The notes under the pieces are model-generated. The model was not told the DNA's origin, made no database searches, and saw only the letters and a list, made by a program, of their open reading frames with translations. Shown piece by piece: positions 1-10,077 of a stretch of DNA of 64,000 bases. The position numbers and the translations under genes were made by a program. Source of the DNA: Aspidiotus rigidus (taxonomy: Eukaryota; Arthropoda; Insecta; Hemiptera; Diaspididae). Each line of letters begins with the position of its first letter. The first letter of the stretch is position 1. The DNA lies in the NCBI GenBank assembly GCA_035079385.1, contig JAVHKY010000052.1, positions 10,106,001-10,170,000 on the forward strand, given 5' to 3'.

Positions 1-670
1 AAGTACTTTCCACACCACCATCCAGGTGCGGAAAGTACTTTCCAGCACAGCAACGAATTTTTTTTTTTATCAAGCAGAAAAGACGCGCTTTCCACTACAA
101 AAACCTCCGCAGAAACACAGCCTTTCCGACCATCTTGCATTAAAACATTTTTTGTCATTATAGATTTTTTGATAAAATGAATGTGGAATGAGTAATCTGA
201 ACATGAAACTTCAAAGACGTATTTTGAAAATCAACTATTGCTCACGGGTGCCCTTTTGACAGATAACTCCTTATGTAAACGCACAGTCGCGTCACGTTTG
301 ATATGACTTATTTTTTATCACTATTACTTAAGAGGACGCTATAAGGCACTTTTTCATGATACATGAAGAAAAAAACAAGTAGAAAATTCGGTATGCCGTC
401 AGAAATTGTTCATCAATCATTGTTAAGAGGAATAAATTTGTCTAAATGATCAAAATTACTTTTTGAATCTACATTCGTATGAACTTGAATTTGTTACAGT
501 TATTTACCAGGAATGCATAACGCATACCTACTTTGATAGAGTTATAAATAACATAACGCTATTTTCGTTGTGTTAACGTTATTTAACCGTTGTGACGTGA
601 CCAACCTAACAGGGTGATAAGCCGATCAACGTACACCTGCACCTGACATAAACTCGAAAAGCAGAGTGAG
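1..670. other. intergenic, nothing recognised
   Basis: AT-rich sequence with no supported gene. Bases 1-43 contain the palindrome GGAAAGTACTTTCC, or its half, at both ends of a short stretch; this may be the edge of an inverted-repeat element cut by the window start. Confidence 0.3.
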
Positions 671-850
671 ATGAGCAATTTCCTTAAAGAAGCTCATCAG
701 AGTCTTATGTCAAAATCTACGATAAATTATATTAAAGAGTCGAAATTCATTGCAGTGGAAGTTATAAATGAAGAAAGGTGGAATACAACGACCCAAATTA
801 TACTTTATTGTAATTACGAAAATTCACTTGACTACCTATATCGACAGTTT
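671..850 (+). CDS. putative small gene A, exon 1 (unrecognised)
   Basis: Open reading frame of 60 codons from ATG at 671 that ends exactly at a GTAAGT donor (851). The phase is 0, matching the acceptor of the open exon at 1837. The peptide begins MSNFLKEAHQ and is mixed, with no transmembrane stretch, signal peptide or domain I recognise. The AAAGCAGAGTGAG leader gives an acceptable start context. What is seen is an ORF with a strong donor. That it is a real gene is inference, because a 60-codon ORF can occur by chance in AT-rich DNA. RNA-seq across 850/1837 would decide. Confidence 0.35.
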
Positions 851-938
851 GTAAGTACAAAATAATAATCTTAATATCCGCTCGAAATTATAAGGATGCC
901 ATAACTAAGGATACGCTGCGAATTATTTTCCTTTGTTG

Positions 939-960
939 TTGTTGTTGTTGTTCTTCTTCT
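939..960. repeat. (GTT)n/(CTT)n microsatellite
   Basis: Short trinucleotide run of TTG followed by TTC units in the putative intron of gene A. Confidence 0.7.
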
Positions 961-1836
961 TATTATCTAACGGAAAGAAAATGAAATCTCACCGTTAGTC
1001 ATATAGACGTTAGCGAATCTAAATTACAAATAAATATCGGCAAGTGTGTAAGATCGGATTATCTCAACTTCGAAAAGAAAAACTTCTCACTATGTCTCAT
1101 CTAGATTCAATATCAACATATGAAAGTTGATTAATTCATGAGCGGAGAAGTTTAGCACTGATGCTAGGTAAAAGAAGAAGACTCGGTTGCCAGCGAGAGA
1201 AGGATTCAGACAGGCTATTACGAGTTCATAATTAACTCTATCTGAAAGAAAGATAAGATTAATGTTCAATAAAATATTCACTAACCTCGTCAGCTAAAAG
1301 CTGATCTTCGTCTGTTTCTTGATTCATCGATAATGGATATGAAAGTTTTATACGAAATCGATACAAGTACAACTCATAAAAGTACGAAATTTTCGAGCAA
1401 ACAATAACGCACGACCATTCGATTAAAGTGTGACAATTCCTTGAATGCCAGGTACCGGCGAGTGTCGAAGCATGAACAACCTTATTACCTAGGTACTAAT
1501 AAGAAGGAAAAACGTTCGGCAAGAAAAAACCCTGCACATTAGTCACTTTCTCCTATCTTGGGTATTTCAATCAATTGAAATTCGAAAATAGATTAGAGGC
1601 TCATTTTCGACAGCACCTATACAATATTTACCCTTAAGTACGTTCGCACATCACGCGTTTCAGGAAGGAGTCCTATTCTAAAGGAGACTAATCTACCCAA
1701 AACAAAACCGAGCATTGTCATAGATCCCCTCAAGGCGTGAGCAACTCCCCGATTCGCCCGATGTGGACGTACAGCTAGCTCAGGGTAGCGGAGAGCAAGA
1801 GGAGACACTATCACAGACTCGTAGGTATCATTTCAG

Positions 1837-1956
1837 GTAGACCACCGATCTATTAGACACAAGAAAAGAAGGAAAACCGGAGCTTCTTCTTCTGGAGTGG
1901 AGTTTGACTACTGGGATAGATCATCGGAGACAGATACGCCTTACCTATCGAAATAA
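1837..1956 (+). CDS. putative small gene A, exon 2 (unrecognised)
   Basis: A TTTCAG acceptor at 1831-1836 opens a phase-0 frame of 39 codons ending in TAA. It encodes a basic stretch (HKKRRK), then an acidic/serine tail ending TDTPYLSK. An AATAAA-type signal lies about 75 bases downstream (near 2031). Joined in phase to 671-850 it gives a protein of 99 residues. No family is recognised. A separate exon-like segment at 1664-1740 (TTTCAG acceptor, then an open frame ending KPSIVIDPLKA and TGA) sits in the putative intron but does not match the phase, so it may belong to another transcript. Confidence 0.32.
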   Translation, partial: VDHRSIRHKKRRKTGASSSGVEFDYWDRSSETDTPYLSK

Positions 1957-2674
1957 CTAGGACTGATGATGGATCAGCAACGTAATCACCTGACCTGATA
2001 AAAAAAAAGAAAAAAGTGACGCAACTAAAAAAATAAAAACCTAAGGAGAGACGAACTAAAACTATTGTCAGGTGATGGACGAAAAATATTGAGACGAAAA
2101 GAAATTCCCTAAAAATTCTATCACGAATAGTAATTCATGTTCAGCCGTTGGTACCTAAAAAAGAAAGATGTTTCTTCTTCTTCATGTTTACAGCATTCAA
2201 TACGACGTCCCGTGGAAATACACAGCTAAAAATAAATAATCAAAGATCAACTAGAAGACACCCCGTACTCCCCCCTCCCCCTCAACGAACCCGTCTGTTC
2301 ACCGCAAAATAAGATTCGACACATCAATCCCGGAATACTTACGTATATTCTTTAAAAAAAAAAAATCTATACGAGAGAGTTATCGCTTATTGATGTTTGA
2401 ATTGCGTAGACACATACTAGATTAAAAATAATAATACAATTTTAGTACAGACCAATTCGCTGAGAAAGATTATACGCTGCGTCGCCGAGTGTTCTCGGTG
2501 GAATTTGATTACACGTTGATTGAAGCAAAATTTCGAATGGCTTCGGCCAACACGTCAATTGGAAACCTCATTTGAAAGACACTGACGCGACCTGTTTTCG
2601 AAGGATAAACAGGGGGGATATACATCCCTTGGATCGATGACGGTCCTTTGGCTGCATAGCGCTTCCCTATTCAG
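1957..2674. other. intergenic, nothing recognised
   Basis: No supported coding segment. It holds a purine-rich A tract and AATAAA near 2031, then AT-rich sequence. Confidence 0.4.
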
Positions 2675-2793
2675 CCCGGTAAACATTTTTCCTGGTTGAA
2701 GCCCTGTTGAAGCCCAGTATCAGGGCTTCAAGAGGGCTTCAAAAGGGAAAAACAGGGGTAGTAATTCCCAAGTGCTTCAAATTGTTTACCGGG
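2675..2793. mobile_element. small foldback MITE
   Basis: The ends CCCGGTAAACA (2675) and TGTTTACCGGG (to 2793) are inverted. The inside carries repeated GAAGCCC/GGGCTTC blocks that also pair, so the whole 119-base unit can form a hairpin. There is no coding capacity. Superfamily is unknown and no clear target duplication is seen. Confidence 0.55.
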
Positions 2794-3300
2794 AGGGCGC
2801 CGAACATCAATCATAGTTGAATTTAACGTACCCCAAAATTGACAAAAAGTTGATGCACGCGCGAAAGTTAATTCCTGAAATATTTAACCGGGATATATCG
2901 TTCCAGAACCCATCGATTTCGCGAATAGAAATTTATAAATTTCGACAAATTTTACCTCGGTATCGGGTGGACTTTAATAACGGCAATCAAAGCGGCCCAT
3001 ACAATGTAAAAATTTATAAATTTTCGTAACACACGTTCAAAAAGAAATTTGGCCGAAACGTGTTTTCGAAAAACTTGGTGTAGTTGAAGTTTTCGTTACG
3101 AGGCCGTAGCACACCGCCTTAATATGTATGCTGGCGAACAACGAGTACGACTGACTCCAAGATGGTCGGACGAGTCCGATCACTTGTACGTCTTTTTCGA
3201 CGCTATGCCTCGACCTGCTCGAATCCAGATGAGATAGAATAAAAATAGGAAGGATAGGAACACGTATAAGAATAAAGGATAGATAAATGGGATGACGTAT

Positions 3301-3357
3301 AGGAGAGAGAGAGAGAGAGAGAGAGAGAAAAAAAAAAAAAAAAGAGGAGAAAGAAAA
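3301..3357. repeat. (GA)n plus poly-A low complexity
   Basis: About 28 bases of GA dinucleotides followed by an A-rich tract. Open frames across it are artefacts of the repeat. Confidence 0.85.
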
Positions 3358-3886
3358 AAGAACCCAGTTTGTTCCTCACCAACACACACTCACACATACG
3401 TTATCCTGAATCACGAAAAGTGGTCTCGTTTCACCGTTATGTAACCGTTACCCATTACGTTATGCCATCCCTGGTTATTAAAATCTTCCAACATTATCCG
3501 ATACCGATAAAGCTCGTCCCAATTCAAAAAAGAAAACACGATCACCGAATCCTTTACATCCGTACACAAAAACTGCCTTTCTCTTTGTGGTGAAAAAATG
3601 GAGTCGATGTACTGTATCGCACATCGCACATTGAAATTGAAAGGTTGGAAAACAATATCGATACTGAAGAAGAAAAAAGCGATTGGAAGGGGTTCATGCC
3701 TCGTACAAGGAGCATGAACCTAACAAGAGAATTAAGAAAATGAAAATTTGCTTTTTAAATACTTACGATCATAAAAACTGAAATAACTTATATTCGTTTC
3801 ATTCTTTAAATATTGATTATTTTTCATTAGTGACATGATGATTTAATTTTGGCATGTATTTCTTATGGGAGCCATTATGTTCAGAG

Positions 3887-4686
3887 CAGGGATGGTCACG
3901 TTCATGAACGCGTTCACTCGTTCACGTTCATTGAAAAGAATGAGCGGCATAAAAAAAAGAACTGAACGGAATGAACGCGTTCATTTCACTTGTTTTAATC
4001 CTGCGCTTTTGATAGTTTATATCAATACATAAACGATAGGAAAAGTCTTTGTAGTAGGACTGCAGGTACCTACCCTAGTAGAAAGTAGAAACTCAATTGT
4101 TAACATTTGAAGAAGTAATTATGTGAGAAAGTGAAAAAAAAAGATAGAAATTTGAAAATGAACGTGAAAAAACACGTTCATAAAATGAACATGCACTTTT
4201 TAGACGTTCGCGTTAACGCAAAAACATGAATGTGAACTTTTTGGACGTTCACGTTCACGGAAAAGAATGAACGTGAACGAAATACTCGTTCACGTTCATT
4301 GAAAAATATGAACGTGAACGGAATGAACGGCATAAAAAAGAGAACTGAACGGAATGAACGCGTTCATTTTACTTATTTTAATCCTGCGCTTTTGATAGTT
4401 TAAATCAATACATAAACGATAAGAAAAGTCTTTGTATTAGGACTGCAGGTACCCTAGTAGAAAGTAGAAACTCAACAATAGAAATTTGAAAATGAACGTG
4501 AAAAAACACGTTCATAAAATGAACGTGCATTTTTTAGACGTTCACGTTCACGGAAAAAAATGAACGTGAACTTTTTGGACGTTCACGTTCACAAAAAAGA
4601 ATGAATGTGAAATTTTTGGACGTTCACGTTCATGGAAAAGAATGAACGTGAACTTCAGTTCAAGTTCATGAACGTAACCATCCCTG
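3887..4686. mobile_element. non-autonomous hAT-like element made of GAACGTGAAC units
   Basis: The ends are inverted: CAGGGATGGTCACGTTCATG on the left and the complement of ACGTAACCATCCCTG on the right. A CAGGGATGG terminus is typical of hAT elements. The interior is saturated with GTTCACGTTCA/TGAACGTGAAC palindromic words. It also holds a direct duplication of about 150 bases (from 3946 and from 4329, period about 383) containing a shared CCTGCGCTTTTGATAGTTT block. No transposase is present. The expected 8-base target duplication is not recognisable (GTTCAGAG versus AGTACAAC), so the superfamily call rests on the termini. Confidence 0.6.
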
Positions 4687-5582
4687 AGTACAACATTATT
4701 TTTTCGATGTTGTGACTAGCTGCACATTTGATAAATTGCTTACACATTTCTTGACCATTGAACTCTCATTACATTGAGGAGATTTGATTTGAAGATTGAT
4801 ACAGCAATTGCCCTAAGATTTGCTGTAGATCTCAATCTCAGGCAAAAGAATCTGTGGAAGTGGAAGAGAATTTGAACAAACACAAATTAGAAAGCGCACC
4901 ATAGAATAAATCAATAAAGAAAAATTGTTGAAAATTTTAATGCAATAGTCAACACAGTTTAATCTTGTTGAAACTCGAAGTCGAAACATATTTTTTTCTT
5001 TGTCCTCGAAGTCGAACATACGCACTTTGCAATGAGCCAACAATGAGCTAATGAGGCGATAACATGAGACAGAAGGGTCGTACTTTGTCACAAACCAATC
5101 AGTCAGCAAAACAAATATCTTTTGTCCAACTTGTTGTATGTAGATGAAGCTTTCTCGCTGATTGGTTTGTGCCTAACTAAGGCTCTTTCTTGTTGTTATC
5201 TGAATGCGAACGGCAAACGGCAACAAGCCAACAGCTACAAACTTACAAAGTCAAAACTGAATCTGCTGAAAAGTATGTCTTGGACGGCTGGGCCGAACCT
5301 CAGGTTGAATTGCTGAATTGAAGCTTTCTCTCCTTATTGCGAGTTTGACAGTTATTATTTCGGTCAGGATAACTGTTATGACCGTTTGAGAGTTATAAAA
5401 TATTGGTTATAACTGTTATGAACTATCGATCATTCTTTGAAACGGTTATCGGTCAATCGGTCAAGATCGATACTTTTTTTTTTGGTCACGGTTATAACAG
5501 TTAAATAACAGTTAAATTAAATTCCAAGCCCTACAGTTGTAATACCAGTCCATAGTCCATACTACCACCGGTTTGTAGCAAG

Positions 5583-5967
5583 GTTATTAGAATACTACGT
5601 GTACAGGTTGTCTCGTTCTTCTTCTTCTTACCAAGAGGACAGAGAATGCGCATGCAACATGTAACAAATACCGACAACGTACAAGCGCGCAGCCGCAACG
5701 TGATAACGAGAAATCTTCAGTACAATTATCACCGGATGACTCGGAAAAAAATGCTTTTAGCGTTAAATTGAAGAGGATATAATTTATTCTCCATAAAATT
5801 TCCTTTCCAACGCGGGTCATTTCAAAGAAATCTATTGAGCCGCTCTCGAGTTATCTTTCTTTGAAAAATACAAATTTAACATACGTTCTTATGGAGCGGC
5901 AGTATTGTCCTCCCGGTAGTAAGAAGAAGAAGAACGAGACAACCTGTACACGTAGTATTCTAATAAC
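5583..5967. mobile_element. foldback MITE with about 50-base terminal inverted repeats
   Basis: Bases 5583-5631 and 5915-5967 are near-perfect inverted copies (GTTATTAGAATACTACGTGT... and its complement), differing by a few bases in a (GAA)n stretch. The 385-base interior has no plausible gene. Apparent ORFs on both strands mirror each other because of the inverted repeat. Confidence 0.75.
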
Positions 5968-5977
5968 ATTGGGTTTG

Positions 5978-6237
5978 TTAGAAGCCATGAACGTAGAAAG
6001 GCAACACCGCATTCGGCCCACGCATTTACATGTAAAACACCTCTCTCATGAAAAAATTGAGTTGACCCTTATTTAAAGGAAATTTCACAAGCTACAACTT
6101 TTGTTCTTTTCGATTTTTTCAAAAACTTAATATTTTCTTAAGAAACAGACGCTCAAAGAGTTTCTCCCCATAAGAGCAATGTAAAAGTCGGCCCACGGTT
6201 GTGCAGTTGCCAATTTTACGTTCATGGCTTCTGGTAG
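5978..6237. repeat. inverted-repeat pair next to two MITEs
   Basis: GAAGCCATGAACGTA near 5982 and its complement near 6220 form partly diverged arms, with GGCCCACG-type inner ends near 6017 and 6190. This is probably another decayed foldback element between the two better-defined MITEs. Confidence 0.5.
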
Positions 6238-6438
6238 TATAGTCTGTCCCAAATAAGACCAGCAAAAACCTCCGGGCAGACCACACTGAAAAATGTACAC
6301 TATGCTTCCACGCGTCGTTCTTACAACCAATCACAGACGCCTGCGCTAAGCGTTCGGTGTGAATTTCGGACTTCCCTCTTCCCCTGTGATACCGCATCGT
6401 CCACAGGTTTTTGCTGGTCTTATTTGGGACAGACTATA
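6238..6438. mobile_element. MITE with 30-base perfect TIRs and TA-type target duplication
   Basis: The TIR starts GTCTGTCCCAAATAAGACCA at 6242 and its exact complement ends at 6434, giving about 30 matching bases. TATA flanks both sides (6238-6241 and 6435-6438). A TA target fits Tc1/mariner or PIF/Harbinger, but no transposase is present. Perfect TIRs suggest a comparatively recent insertion. Confidence 0.75.
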
Positions 6439-6894
6439 GTTACCAGTAGTAGTTTCCACAAATACGGTTTCCACTTTTGACAAAATATTGTGGCACTACG
6501 ATAAATACGTTCTCTTGTCCCGAAAGTCTACACCGCGAATGGCGATATCGAAAGCTGAAAAAGGAGAAATTTAAAATTTGCGAGTACCGTGTCGAAAATC
6601 TTCGACTTTAGCTTCGCTAAATCAACAAAACTAATGCGTAGCCTACCGGACAAAATCGCAACGTTCTCCAGCTGCAAGCTTCGACTCTTCAAGTTTGACC
6701 GTTAGCAGCTGTTAGCGCCAATTCCTGCGCGCAACTTTAAAAAACACTTAATTGGCCACTAATTTAGAAAAAAGCCTTTATTATAATAAGAAAATTCCAA
6801 CACCCTCGTTATACTCCGACATTCCTTAATTTCTGTATCCGCATTTTCCGCTTTTCCGTCGATCTTCGTTTGTTCTTCCAATTCGAACAATATT

Positions 6895-6948
6895 ATGTCA
6901 AACTGGCAAACCGAAACCTTGGTAGCCGAAGAAATGGATACGAATAAT
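6895..6948 (+). CDS. putative small gene B, exon 1
   Basis: An 18-codon exon starting ATG TCA AAC TGG and ending at a consensus GTAAGT donor (6949), phase 0. The peptide is MSNWQTETLVAEEMDTNN. On its own it is weak. Its value comes from the two following in-phase exons with TTTTAG and ATTAG acceptors, a terminal stop and an AATAAA signal. The three exons give a 66-residue protein. I do not recognise the family. Confidence 0.45.
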
Positions 6949-7061
6949 GTAAGTTTATCCACGAAACCCTTTTCTTTACGTAACCTAGAAAATTCCTTCT
7001 TAAGCTTCTTCCGTCACCTTACGGCGAATCATCAGAATTGCACTTCGACGCTTTATTTTAG

Positions 7062-7148
7062 CAAGGAATAGAAATAAATTTATCGAAACACATCGAAAGC
7101 TCGTTGGTGGGATTGCCTACGAATTGTCTGGTAGAAAGAATTGCCTCA
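7062..7148 (+). CDS. putative small gene B, exon 2
   Basis: A CTTTATTTTAG acceptor is followed by 29 open codons (QGIEINLSKHIESSLVGLPT, then a short NCLVERIAS tail) up to a GTACCT donor, phase 0 to phase 0. Composition is protein-like, with an amphipathic stretch after the LSKHIE segment. The intron to exon 1 is only 113 bases, usual for a compact housekeeping gene and unlike the neighbouring kinase. Function unknown. Confidence 0.45.
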
Positions 7149-7240
7149 GTACCTTGACGCTGCGAGATTAGCTTTTGTAGATGAACTTACTCTCTAACTA
7201 GAGACTGATGGACAGCTTTTGTTTCCTTTATGTCCATTAG

Positions 7241-7300
7241 GTGAAGAAAAGTAACCCCGGAGTCGACGTCAAAGTTCTCTACGAAATTTTGTACGATTAA
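7241..7300 (+). CDS. putative small gene B, terminal exon
   Basis: A TGTCCATTAG acceptor is followed in phase 0 by 19 codons (KSNPGVDVKVLYEILYD at the end) and TAA. AATAAA lies at 7315-7320, only 15 bases after the stop. The combination of consensus acceptor, preserved frame over three exons, stop and poly(A) signal supports a real short gene immediately upstream of the kinase. A protein search with the 66-residue product is the decisive check. Confidence 0.45.
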   Translation: MKKSNPGVDVKVLYEILYD

Positions 7301-8055
7301 TTAAATTATACTATAATAAAATAAATAATGCGTTCGAAATTGTTGTCCACTCTATTTTAATAGTTAGCATGCTTCCACTTGCGCTCTCTGTATAGTAAAA
7401 ACATAACTTCAAGAATACCTAAAAATTAACTGCGCCCTCTCTATAATCGTTCCCGATCCACAGCCTCAAATGGAACGAATTTCCCCACCTTCTTGACATA
7501 CCGAGTAGCCATTGTGATTCCTGAATCCTGATTATTCTACCTTCAATTTGATTTGAATTGAAATTGAAATGAAACTTCTATCGACTGTTAATTGCTCAAT
7601 ACTTGCAGTTACTGACAGGATCAACTTTTTAAATTCTCCTGTGTGCTCGTAATTCTCATCACTTTATTAACACTGGAGATAGCGATTCGCTTGAAGTAAG
7701 CTATCAATATTTTGTTCTGTTGATATGTTATGGACCTGTCGTAGAATGTTTTGGTGAATTTTCCTTGAACATAGCTATTGTGTGTACCTGTCAATTGTAG
7801 TCACCAGCATGATCAATGAAACTCATCAGTAAATTTTTTTGAAAATCGACTTTCCTTTCAGGAGTTGCCCCAATCGAGAATTTTGTACATGGAGAGTATA
7901 GGAAGAGACCCGAATGTTTTCTCAAAATTAATGATACTCTGATAAGATTTGAGGCTAAAAGATTCAATTCTTGAATGTCGTTATTCAAGTTGTAAACCAT
8001 TTTAATTCAATGAAAAAAGGTACAAATCTGTTTATATTTTTCATGTTCAACTTAG
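7301..8055 (+). other. probable promoter/5' UTR region of the kinase short isoform
   Basis: No coding exon is supported here. The AT-rich stretch lies between gene B and the first RS-domain exon, which is preceded by TTCAACTTAG. That acceptor-like sequence suggests a non-coding first exon somewhere in this interval. No TATA box or initiator can be assigned with confidence. Confidence 0.3.
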
Positions 8056-8231
8056 ATGCCAAAAGTCAAGAAACGTACTCACCTTGCGTTTGGTTTCCGA
8101 TCTGAAGATTCGTATTCTAGATCTAGATCAAAGTCGGAGCGTAGGGAGTCGAAATCACAGATGAAGAATCATCCCGCGAAAAGAAGTCATTTCGAGTCTC
8201 ATGATAGTCCAGCTTACCAAAGATCATACAG
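8056..8231 (+). CDS. Doa: LAMMER/CLK kinase (Doa), RS-domain exon of the short isoform
   Basis: ATG (8056) follows directly after a TTCAACTTAG acceptor and the exon ends CAG|GTACTT, phase 2. It encodes MPKVKKRTHLAFGFRSEDSY, then an SRSRSKSERRESKS stretch. Basic, arginine/serine-rich amino termini are characteristic of CLK/Doa kinases, where they direct nuclear speckle localisation and interaction with SR splicing factors (family knowledge). The next in-phase exon is 8962. With the exons in this window the short isoform would have about 304 residues before the DFG motif. Confidence 0.75.
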
Positions 8232-8400
8232 GTACTTAACATTACGAGTTAAATTACAAATTCTATAGATTTGGCTGTTCTTCGACTTCACCCTTCAATA
8301 CTGGGCAGAGTTATTCCGTATTTGACCAGGAATGAATGAAGAGTTTTTATTTTGATTATCATAATACTGTTGTTCTATCGATTTCGATTTTGGGTAAATG

Positions 8401-8690
8401 CTGTAATGAAATAATAATAATAATGATAATAGATAATACTATTATTATTGTTTTTGTTATTTACTTTTTTTTTTTTTTTTTTTTTTTTCTGGTTTTTGGT
8501 ACTACGTACTATTAATTTTGTAAGTGGTGTCGCCAGTAATTGGTCTGTAGACTGTTGGCGGCACCACTATAATATAATTACTTTTTAAATAAATAAAAAA
8601 AATAATAATAGTTGTAATACATAATAAGAATAACAATCGTATTACTATTATCATCATCATCGTTATTACTATAATAGTAATAATAGTAAT
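8401..8690. repeat. A/T triplet and poly-T low complexity with a hairpin
   Basis: Runs of AATAAT/ATT triplets and a T tract (about 8466-8489) flank a 46-base hairpin from AGTGGTGTCGCCA to TGGCGGCACCACT (about 8525-8571). Intronic, no gene. Confidence 0.6.
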
Positions 8691-8961
8691 ATTTATTATC
8701 ATAAAATCTGACGGTGTCGATCTTGTAACTGATTCAATAGTCTCAGAAATATTTACGATAATTTTTAATCTTGTAGCTTCTTGTTCTGCTGATGCAGCTT
8801 CGATTTTATGTCCGTATTTTTTACTGTTACGTTCTCTCATCTTGCACTGTTGATGGGGCTGAAATGTAAGAAAACATCAAAATGAAAGTTCTTTTCATTG
8901 TATTAATTCCGTCTGTTAGTTACCGAGATTTTATTTCGGAATGTCATTGCATTTTTTCCAG

Positions 8962-9175
8962 TACTGAACGCAATCAGCGTTCTTGGCTCCACAAACGGGG
9001 TACTAGTGCTGAAAAACGTTATAAGCGCAGTCATCGAAGATCACCCGCTTCCAGTGTTCAGAAACGTCGTCATCATCGCCATCATAACCGCCATAGATAC
9101 CCACGCGATCATTATCATAGGCCACACCACCATGCCTCATCTGAGAGAACAGAAAAGCTGTACATAAACCACCAC
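8962..9175 (+). CDS. Doa: LAMMER/CLK kinase (Doa), Arg/His-rich exon
   Basis: A CATTTTTTCCAG acceptor and CACCAC|GTGAGT donor bound 214 coding bases. The incoming phase 2 completes a serine with the previous exon and the outgoing phase is 0. The product is very basic, with clusters RSHRRSPASS and KRRHHRHHNRHR, and ends TEKLYINHH. Histidine/arginine-rich linkers precede the kinase domain in CLK proteins. Phase 0 joins it directly to the DDEDGH exon at 23240, about 14 kb downstream. Confidence 0.78.
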
Positions 9176-9704
9176 GTGAGTAGTACTTGATACTTTATTT
9201 TAGTTTTTATGCGTAGAATTCTGTCATGTAATTTCTTCATAGATGTCAGTTCTGATGAATATTGTTGGAGCGTACAACCCAAGAGTTGATAGCTTTTTTT
9301 TTCTTTTTCATCTTTTGAGGTGAGAATATCGAATGCCATTTTTTGTTCTCAAAGTTCGATGATTTTTTCCTTTTGAGTGTAGACTATAAGGCAGGAATTC
9401 AAAAATTGCATGGATGACAGGATTTCCTCTCTTCACAAAACTAGTATTTTATTTATTCATTTTTTCATTCGACTTTATTTTGGTGTGGTGTGTCACACGA
9501 CCAATTACGTAGGCATGCGTAACCCCGTATTATTGTCGTCGCCGTTTCTTTGCCAATATTGTGGAGCTGTTTCTGTATTTATAGTTGACCGGTGGACCTT
9601 ACTTGTTTTTAGAGAGTGCGCAGGAGGCTCCTCCTTTTTATTGGAAATCATCTGGGATCTAGTGATTGAAACATTGTACTTTCATTTTGGGTGTAATATA
9701 TATA

Positions 9705-10077
9705 ACACTACCCAACAAAATGAAAAAATTTAAAAATACAAGAACGAAATTATACGATTCTAGAAGTATTTTCGACGCTGATCACGATGCCGTTGACCGT
9801 TTCTCAAAATTGGCTCTGGTTATTGAGAAATGAACATATCAAGTTCCCGCGAATCGTAGCGACGCGCAGTGAATGTTACCCAGCTATCGAATTTCGCGAG
9901 TACGAGAACGCACTGCCCATCGTTACGATTCGTGGGAACTTGATATGTTCATTTCTCGATAACCAGAGCCAATTTTGGGAAACGGCCAACGGCATCGTGA
10001 TCAGCGTCGAAAATACTTCTAGAATCGTATAATTTCCTTCTTGCATTTTTCAATTTTTTTTTTTTGTTGTGTAGTGT
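9705..10077. mobile_element. 373-base foldback element, near-perfect palindrome
   Basis: The ends ACACTAC...CAACAAAA and TTTTGTTG...GTAGTGT are inverted, and the two arms stay complementary for roughly 150 bases each (for example CGACGCTGATCACGATGCCG on the left and its complement on the right). A small non-paired centre lies around 9860-9910. ORFs across it are arm artefacts. The family is not named; no clear target duplication is seen. Confidence 0.8.

Noticed and set aside
1287..1328. Minus-strand first exon MNQETDEDQLLADE with GTTAGT donor and a TTTCAG acceptor at about 1276
   Set aside because: The joined frame stops after seven codons (IELIMNS), so no plausible protein results.
5587..6397. 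Several ORFs of 70-90 codons on both strands
   Set aside because: They lie on inverted repeats of MITEs and mirror one another.
9787..10032. 81-codon ORF in the intron
   Set aside because: It spans the two arms of a palindromic MITE and has no splice or protein signal.
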